Origin: Arenicola marina
Taxonomy: Eukaryota > Annelida > Polychaeta > Arenicolidae
Direction: 5' to 3'
Length of the DNA: 64,000 nt
Assembly (NCBI GenBank): GCA_964019135.1
Contig: OZ025249.1
Location: forward strand, 37,399,759-37,463,758
Shown: one piece after another, positions 57,241-64,000 of the stretch
Layout: the number at the start of each line of letters is the position of its first letter
Numbering within the stretch: the stretch's first letter is position 1
Notes under the pieces: model-generated
Database searches by the model: none
What the model saw: the letters and a program-made list of their open reading frames with translations, nothing else
What the model was told of the DNA's origin: nothing
Program-made: the position numbers and the translations under genes

Positions 57241-60200
57241 GAGGGACCCATAGACGGGTGTGAGGGGGCAAAGGGCGGAGGTGTGGTTGTGGTGGGTGGG
57301 GAAGTCACTACATACTTATACCCCTGTATATATGCGCCCTCATAGGCGTGACGACTTCACTGTGGTCTTCCATGTAAACACACATGTACACGACACCCGT
57401 TCCCAAATAATCCGTTTCCCATCAATCTGAGCCCCTAATGTTTTTGGCGTGCGTGACGTCACATCTAAATGATCTGCATCCAGGAAGATAGTGTGACATA
57501 ATTTACAAAAACGTTCATGTTTGCAGAGTTGGGGCTTGAACAAACGCACCGGCCACTGGACTAACAGAGCACAGTCGACAAAAACCGAATACTAGGCCTC
57601 GGGATGACCCCCGCAATGAAAGATAAAGAAGCCTAATCAAATGACGTTCGTCGCCCTGTGATGTTGATACATGGTCCTTCAGAAGTCCTTGACATGCGAA
57701 TGTCGCGCAGATCTTGATTGGCGTCCTCGCCATCACCTCCCGCCCCCCCCCTCCTCGCCGCCCCCCCCTCCCCCCCCGCCCCCTTTCTACTAGCTCAATG
57801 CCTTTCAAGGTAGCTGCGCCTACCTACGGAAAAAGCCGACTTTTGCCCTAAGGGGCTCCACCGTGCAAGGACGACACGGCACCAAAGCGAGAGATCCAAG
57901 GCTTGCGGGGTCCGTGTCGCATTCCGACCAAGGGGAGTGAAAGCCAACCGGTCACCCGGCTTTCATCTCTGCTATCTTAGTTAGTGCTCGGAGCGATAGG
58001 GTTGCTCGTGGCTTCGTCCACGCCCGCCTTAGTTTTGTTAATCTGGAAGCCGCGTCCTCAGCGTATGGATTTGCTTTCCAGCTGGATGAATTCAAAAACA
58101 TATCTCTTGCAAATAAAGCATCATATAGCATCTCATCGTTCTTCCTGTTTCATTAGAACATCGTCAGGTATCGTGTGCGATGACAAAATATGTCAGGATG
58201 TTCCAAGTGAAAATTCTACATTGAATGTGGCATACTCTCTCAGGAAAGCGGCCCCCTGCTCCCTGAAACCCTTCAAAGTACACAGTATAATTACGTACAG
58301 TACAATGATACCTCATGCGGGCTTGAGCATCAAAGGAAGTCGCAAAAATGGCAAGTGTTTTTCCGCCTTTAATGTAAGCAAAAATCCCGCTGCGGAATGC
58401 AACAACGTACAACAATCACAACGACCATCTGCGTCGGCAAAACCCTGGTACGTTGTGGTGGGTGCCATGCTGCCGACAGAAAACACGATGCTTGGTCATC
58501 GCCACTTCCGGCAGCAGGCGACCGGAAGTAACAGGGAAAAACGCGCACTCAGTTAAAACGTGTTACTGGTCAATGGTTGTCGGACTGTCCCGTAGTTTTT
58601 AATCAGCAAGTTCTCCAGGCGCGGACGAGCTGGCGGGTTTGTTTGATGACATAAGAATGCCAACAGTGGTCCATTAATTGTTAATGATGTTTCTCGCTCC
58701 CGTCGAATTCTTACACATTTTTCATTTGTTGCTTTCTGATTGTGTTCGTTCCTTGCTTTAATGATGCGTTGCGCTTTTCTTGTTTTATTTTGGGGTCTTT
58801 TAGGATGATGGTTGTCAAACGTACTCCAGTACAAAGTAAACAAGACAAAGTGAAGTCAAATATCATGCGCGGTTAAAAATAAACCTTCTTTCGCTTCATA
58901 TTTATTCCTGAAAGTGCAACCAGTGCAATATTGTCCAGTTGTATGTCTGGCTTTCTCTGTGATACAATTATTGCCTAATGAATATCGTACCAGGGCCATA
59001 AATAATTATCTGCTTTGTATTGTATACATAACAGTACAAAATGCAATGAGCGTTGCACAATACGACTATGATATCTTGGCCAAATTATCGAACGCAAAAA
59101 AACAATCAGCCGCCTATAAATAGCAACTAAACTGATGCAAGTGCCTCCTGGGCGACGTACCGGGCAGATCCACCCACTCCGGTACCCGCCAGACCCAACC
59201 GGAATACAGCCAAGTCTGTGAGATATGCGCACGACAGGACAACCCTTCTGTTGCCACTGTTGTAGCCGGTCGTGGGCCGCCGAAATTGAATTGCCATCTC
59301 TCTTGTGACCGGTGTTTGCAAGACCTTGTCCTGTAGGTTTCTTTGACACTCTTTCGGTTAATCCAATGTCCCGTGACCCTCCCTCCCGTGAGGTGGAGCC
59401 CTCGTCCCTCAAGCATCGGTCGGTCTTCTGCGGATGTAGAGCAGGCGTCGGTAATGTGTTGGCGCACCCATAGAGGTCCGGGATGGAAGGGTGGGTCGGT
59501 AGGTGGGTGAATGGATGGATGGACTGATGCCTTAGTTTTTTTTTTGTACTCAAGAGTCTCCTGTCGTATGTGGTAACAGCGAAACGTACAGTGCTTTACA
59601 ACATACAAGGGTAGCACAATGTTTCGACCTTTCGTAAACAACTAGAGAAATGTGTTGTTATATCTATAGATGGATGTGTACATACATAAGAAACACATAG
59701 TGCAAGAAGTGAAGGGTGATATGTCGATAGAACAAACAAATTTAAAGGTTATCTTTGCCACTGATAACAGTATTTATTATGTACTTAATTTATTTCATTT
59801 GCTTGTGCTCGCTTTATGATGTAAAGGTGGGCATCATATTCGTCTACCATTCGATAGTATATTTTCCCGTGTCTCGCATTACCAACAAATATAAGGCAGG
59901 CCATTTTATAATGGCGAGTGCCTCGTGGTATCAATGCACGTTTTAACAAATGAATTACAAGTACCTATGTATTAGCCGAAATCTAATAGCATTATAAAAT
60001 ATATATTACGGGTATGAGTTACGGGTACGTCCATTTCATGCTTGAAATAATAATGAAGAGGATTTTACCTCAGCCGACATCTCTTGTCACCCCAAACCAC
60101 AGGCCCTGTAAGCCAAGTCCCCGGTCCCGGATGTCTTCATCAGGATTTAGTACATGGCCAAGGCCGCATAGACAAAGCTATTCATCCGACAAATTGCGAG

Positions 60201-61562
60201 TTGAGCCCCATTCGAGGACAGTCTTCCCCATTTGCCCCGTTTGTCATTGGACCACAGCGCTGCAGCTCAGACAGGAGAGGCTTGGCGGACCGCGGGTAGG
60301 TTCAGGGCAAACTCTATGTCCGCGATTATCGCCCAGCTCACCAGCATAAGCAAGGTTATAATTCAGGTCGGTCGCTGTCGCGTTGCATCGTGTTCCCATA
60401 TTTGGTTTCTCATCTGGTAGACGGGGATAGTGTTAAAATATACGACTTATGCTCTGGCGGGGAGAAAGTTACAGATTTATGAGATTCGACGACGTAATTG
60501 CAACATGCCTGGCATTGACACCAGGCCATTTGTCTGGTGTCCGGTGCTCAACAGTGATGGGGAGTGCTACAGGACCCGAGTGTGTATCACTTATCCCCAG
60601 TGACGTGGCCTCTCTGATCATAACGGATGGTCGCAAAGCCAGCTCGTTTCGGTCTGCTAAAGGACCCATCTATTCCCTCTCCAATAACAAAGTATCATAC
60701 ACCCTTCATTCAGATGTACCGCCATGTAGCCATTCTTTCGGTGATGTTTAATAGAGTACATAGAGAGTTATTGCGCTACATTTTCCATTGCATGTATCCC
60801 GTAAACGTAACCCGATGAGCACCAGAACTCGAGTTGTTTCCTGACATACATAGGTACGGTGGCGGGCACCGTTTGCGGGACAACATATCAATCATCTTTC
60901 TAACGTTTTGCTCGTATGTATTACAACCCAATGGAATTTCCTGAATATGTTTTTTGCGAATGCATGTCTCAGTCACATGTAGCAGTCATCGGGAGAGGAT
61001 ACTTCACAGATGATTATATATTGTTTTGACTGTCTTTAGACGAGAAAAAGCGAAGGAATGTATCGAATGAAAGTGGCAATTTATCGTCTGCAGTGGCAGT
61101 GGCCAGCGGAGTGGCCAGTCACCCAGTTCACGATGCCGCACAAACAAGTAACACTCGACCACCCAGGTGGCTTGAAACCTACACTAAGGCTGACTGTACT
61201 ATAAAAACAACAACAATGGGACAATGGTCATCTATAATTTTAGCACTTAAAGTTTCATATGAACTTTTTCCTCACAAAGAAGCATTACCAGACTGCACTA
61301 ACTATAAATATGAGGACAATACCTATATTATAGGTCTTCCTCCTTGAGATAGCTCCATTTAAACTGCATATGGACGATTTTAAGACCAGCATCCCTGCCC
61401 CCCCCCCCTCCTCCCCCCCCCCCCCCCCACCTCTCACACCCCCTGCGCCATTCCCGACCTATCTAAAACAATGGATTATATCTGCATTGACAACATTTGG
61501 ATTGACTCATCGATGTATTGGTTCGATTGTTTAAGGTAGGACGCTTTAACTTCCGTAGGTCC
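57241..61562. other. Non-coding stretch, no gene recognised
   Basis: No gene recognised. An isolated CRE palindrome TGACGTCA lies at 57454-57461. C-runs occur at 57740-57780 and 61398-61430. The longest open frames outside repeats are here (190 codons at 57984-58556 plus strand; 192 codons at 58975-59553 minus strand). Neither shows a family motif, and the first opens at GTG, not ATG. An ETS-type inverted pair lies at 58504-58529. A short (ATGG)n is at 59510-59522. Confidence 0.5.
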
Positions 61563-61712
61563 CAGGGGCGGATCCACATAGGGGGAGGGGGCGATTTTAG
61601 GGCCAACATTTATACTATAACCATATGAACCGAAACCGCCCCCGCCCCCTATCCAGTATATCCGGGTCTGAACCTGAAACTCCCCTATCTAGATTTTCTG
61701 GATTCACCCCTG
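61563..61712. mobile_element. hAT-like MITE, 150 bp
   Basis: The left end is CAGGGGCGGATCCA and the right end, read on the minus strand, is CAGGGGTGAATCCA; 12 of 14 bases agree. CAGGGGCGGATCCA-type ends are common in hAT-family miniature elements of animals. No eight-base target duplication is evident in the flanks (GTAGGTCC left, TGTCCTGT right), so it is either old or they have diverged. It has no coding capacity. Confidence 0.6.
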
Positions 61713-63117
61713 TGTCCTGTCGCAATAATTTGAAGGGTCACGGTAAATTCGAGCTATGTGTCCGATAATGGTATCCTACTGCTGCCTAGCGAAGAACTGC
61801 ACTAGCTCTTTGCAGAGGTGGGGACCCTGTACAGCCATGGTAATGAACCATGCACCGGCCACTTCGGGTAGCTCAGCGAAGGGGAGGGAGGGACGGGTGT
61901 CAACTAGTACAGATGTGGGTCACAAATTTGATATGCTGGTCGCGTACATCCGGGACATTGTACATGCGCGGATCCACTCTGCCAGCAGAGGGCGCTCGTT
62001 CCTCACATCACCTCTCCCGCAAGTCACCGACCACATCACAGAATTAACGGAAAACTATAGACATTCCGTTATCGTATGATCACAATGGAAGAGTTAAGCG
62101 AAAAATTATTTCAAAATAACACGGGGTCAAAGTTCAAAACGCTCCACGCCTTGGACCTCGAACGCACTCGAAAATATAGTGCGACAGTAACATGGCTTCA
62201 AATTGATCAAACTCAAATGCGTTCGTCAGGTGTGGTACCAGTGGCACAGTAAATGCTAAACTGTGGTGTATTTGATGCCAAACTGCGATTTTATCTTCGA
62301 TTAGACCCGTTTCAAGTTTCGCGTATGAAGGATAATTCTGATGGTTAAATTTGACGTAGGCAGAGGGACTATGGCGCAAGCGTAACGCCCTCTGCCGGGA
62401 GATCGGCGCGGATCCACCACTGCCATGGCAGTGCCCGGCGAGGAGGTTCCCGAAGTGCACCGGCCACACAGTGAAGGGAGCCCGCCCCCCACCCCCCTGT
62501 CATTGTCCGGCCATGCGCACGTTGCGTACCGCCGACAACCGCCCGCGCAGGACCCCCCCGCCACCCAGGACCCCCCCCCCCCTGCCCCCAGGGTGCGTCC
62601 GTAACGTCTCAGTGTCAAGTGTCAATCCCGTCGCTATCTCACACCAGTACGTGTCGCCATGTTTTGCGGACCGCTACTTTTGTTAATCCAGTGGCGAAGG
62701 CAAACAAAGGAACGGAAGGGACACAAAAGCCTGGCACTTCATTGTTGCCTGGTAATGATGGTGGTAAATTCCGCCACCGGACCATAAGGACTGCCCCGCC
62801 ATTCATCGCACGAATAACGCACATGGGTTTTACCACGCCAAGTATGGGGTGTTGTTTTTTGACTTTGGAGCGTCGACGGTCATGCGACGGGGACTGGATC
62901 CAATGCATCTCGGCCGCTGTTTTTCTTGCCTCATAATACCCATAACCGGCGGCAAATACAACGGCAATGGCAGGTTGTTTTATGAACTCGCACAGTCAAA
63001 TAACGCTTTATTTCATAACACGGCCCGCTATGGCAGAACATTGACGTGAAAGGCTTGTGACGCGCACACTATGCGGCATGGGAACAATTGCATTCCGCAT
63101 CATCCAGTGGCAATCCT
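61713..63117. other. Non-coding stretch, no gene recognised
   Basis: No gene recognised. It contains a full-consensus CTCF-type motif at 61982-61995 and a weaker one at 62385-62398. A CpG-rich segment runs about 62340-62640 with C-runs at 62570-62585. Confidence 0.5.
61982..61995 (+). promoter_or_regulatory. Candidate CTCF motif
   Basis: CCAGCAGAGGGCGC matches the core consensus CCASYAGRKGGCRS at all 14 positions. A weaker, oppositely oriented relative (minus strand CCGGCAGAGGGCGT) lies at 62385-62398, and another one-mismatch site (minus strand CCGGCAGAGGGCGC) at 20668-20681. Function is inference from the motif alone. Confidence 0.35.
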
Positions 63118-63470
63118 AAACCGATCGCCTTCTAATCTTGATAGACTTCCTAAATCGATCACCTGCTAACGTTGAAAGACATCCTAAGCCGATCGCTATC
63201 TGAGGTCGAAGGACTTTCCAAACCGATCGCCTGCTAATCTTGATAGACTTTCTAAACCGATCGCCTGCTAATCTAGATAGGCTTCCTAAGCCGATCGTCT
63301 TATAATCTAGATAGGCTTCCTAAGCCGATCGTCTTATAATCTAGATAGGCTTCCTAAACCGATCGCCTTATAATGTTGATAGGCTTCCTTAACCGATCGC
63401 CTTATAATGTTGATAGGCTTCCTTAACCGATCGCCTTATAATGTTGATAGGCTTCCTTAACCGATCGCCG
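63118..63470. repeat. 34-bp minisatellite, about 10.4 units
   Basis: The unit is AAACCGATCGCCTTATAATG followed by TTGATAGGCTTCCT (34 bases). Each good copy has a CGATCG palindrome. Copies at the left end (63118-63255) differ at many sites, while those at 63282-63460 fall into identical or near-identical pairs, so recent growth was at the right side. The last unit breaks off at CCGATCGCCG near 63470. Confidence 0.95.
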
Positions 63471-64000
63471 TGTTTTATATATTGCTGCCTTTAGTAATTA
63501 TGTTTTTTGTTACCGAATTCCGTGTACCGTAATGGTGTCTTCCATTGGCCGAGTCCTGCAAAGTCATCCCCAAGTAGAAGGCTGACTTTGGTATTGTTAC
63601 GCATGGGTGCGTCCTTCGTCCACATCGCCATGTGGTGTCTACGGAATTCGAAACCGAAAAGCAAATTTCCAGAGAACCAACATTATGGAATTTCTGTTAC
63701 TGTGTGAAAGTGGGCAAGTGTGACACCTTTTAAGTGTTGAATTGTAGTGACAATTAAACTTCCTTACCCCTTATACACTGAACAGTGATAGTGACGGCGG
63801 TTATGCCACAGGACATTCATTAGAGTTATTGCTCTGCGCTTCTGCGCCACCGATACGCATCCCGATCCGTTTACGTTTCGAGCTTTCACTCCCGCATGGC
63901 GCATAAATGTGTCATTGGAATGGGTGTTCAGTCGACAACCGTAAGGGTAGACGCGACGGCGTTCTTTGCAATTTAAAAAGGCGATCACAGTAGATACCGA
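63471..64000. other. Non-coding stretch to window end
   Basis: No gene or element recognised in the last 530 bases. Confidence 0.55.

Noticed and set aside
57984..58556. 190-codon plus-strand open frame with a hydrophobic start
   Set aside because: The frame opens at GTG, and the hydrophobic segment lies before the first ATG. No family motif is recognisable and an antisense frame overlaps it. It could still be an exon, but nothing supports that.
58975..59553. 192-codon minus-strand open frame
   Set aside because: Its N-terminal part is a translated (ATGG)n and T-run stretch, and no domain or conserved motif is visible.

Overview
The window looks like non-coding nuclear DNA from an animal, most likely a marine invertebrate and possibly a mollusc. 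The evidence is the lack of compact genes or operons, tRNA-derived SINEs with Pol III A and B boxes, remnants of a non-LTR (LINE) ORF2, small non-autonomous DNA transposons, many homopolymer G/C runs, and very large minisatellites. Metazoan origin is well supported. The mollusc assignment is an impression from the repeat style only. I recognise no intact protein-coding gene or host exon. The long open frames on the minus strand are by-products of tandem repeats.

Layout: 0-4.8 kb is unremarkable DNA with a SINE fragment beside an 88-bp hairpin element (3.2 kb). 4.8-7.8 kb holds a degenerate 17-18-bp repeat, a purine-rich stretch, a 51-bp minisatellite (5.97-7.65 kb) and one inverted monomer outside it. 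8.3-8.5 kb has tRNA-like SINE heads. 11.5 kb has the C-terminal end of a LINE reverse-transcriptase ORF. 12.95 kb has a (GGGGCT)9 tract. 15.1-15.4 kb has SINE pieces. 15.94-17.10 kb is a pogo/Tigger-like MITE containing a 17-bp minisatellite that appears to have grown out of its own terminal motif. 18.87-19.12 kb is a SINE with clear A and B boxes. 23.6-23.9 kb is a second LINE remnant.

25.05-29.86 kb is a 44-bp G-rich minisatellite with a 1320-bp (30-unit) higher-order period. 35.06-36.07 kb is a 30-bp minisatellite punctuated by 25-bp short units. 39.19-39.30 kb carries six CRE-like sites spaced 20-21 bp apart. 40.45-56.11 kb is one giant 37-bp minisatellite (15.7 kb, roughly 420 units) with nested duplications of 1296, 779, 2528/3307 and about 1689 bp. 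A strong CTCF-type motif lies just beyond its right edge. 56.1-64 kb holds a G-rich repeat, a hAT-like MITE (61.56-61.71 kb), and a 34-bp minisatellite (63.12-63.47 kb).

There is no gene system to describe. The interest lies in how repeats arise and expand here: a minisatellite born from transposon ends, several independent arrays with higher-order structure, and a phased CRE cluster. About 40% of the window is tandem repeat, so array lengths depend on the assembly being correct.
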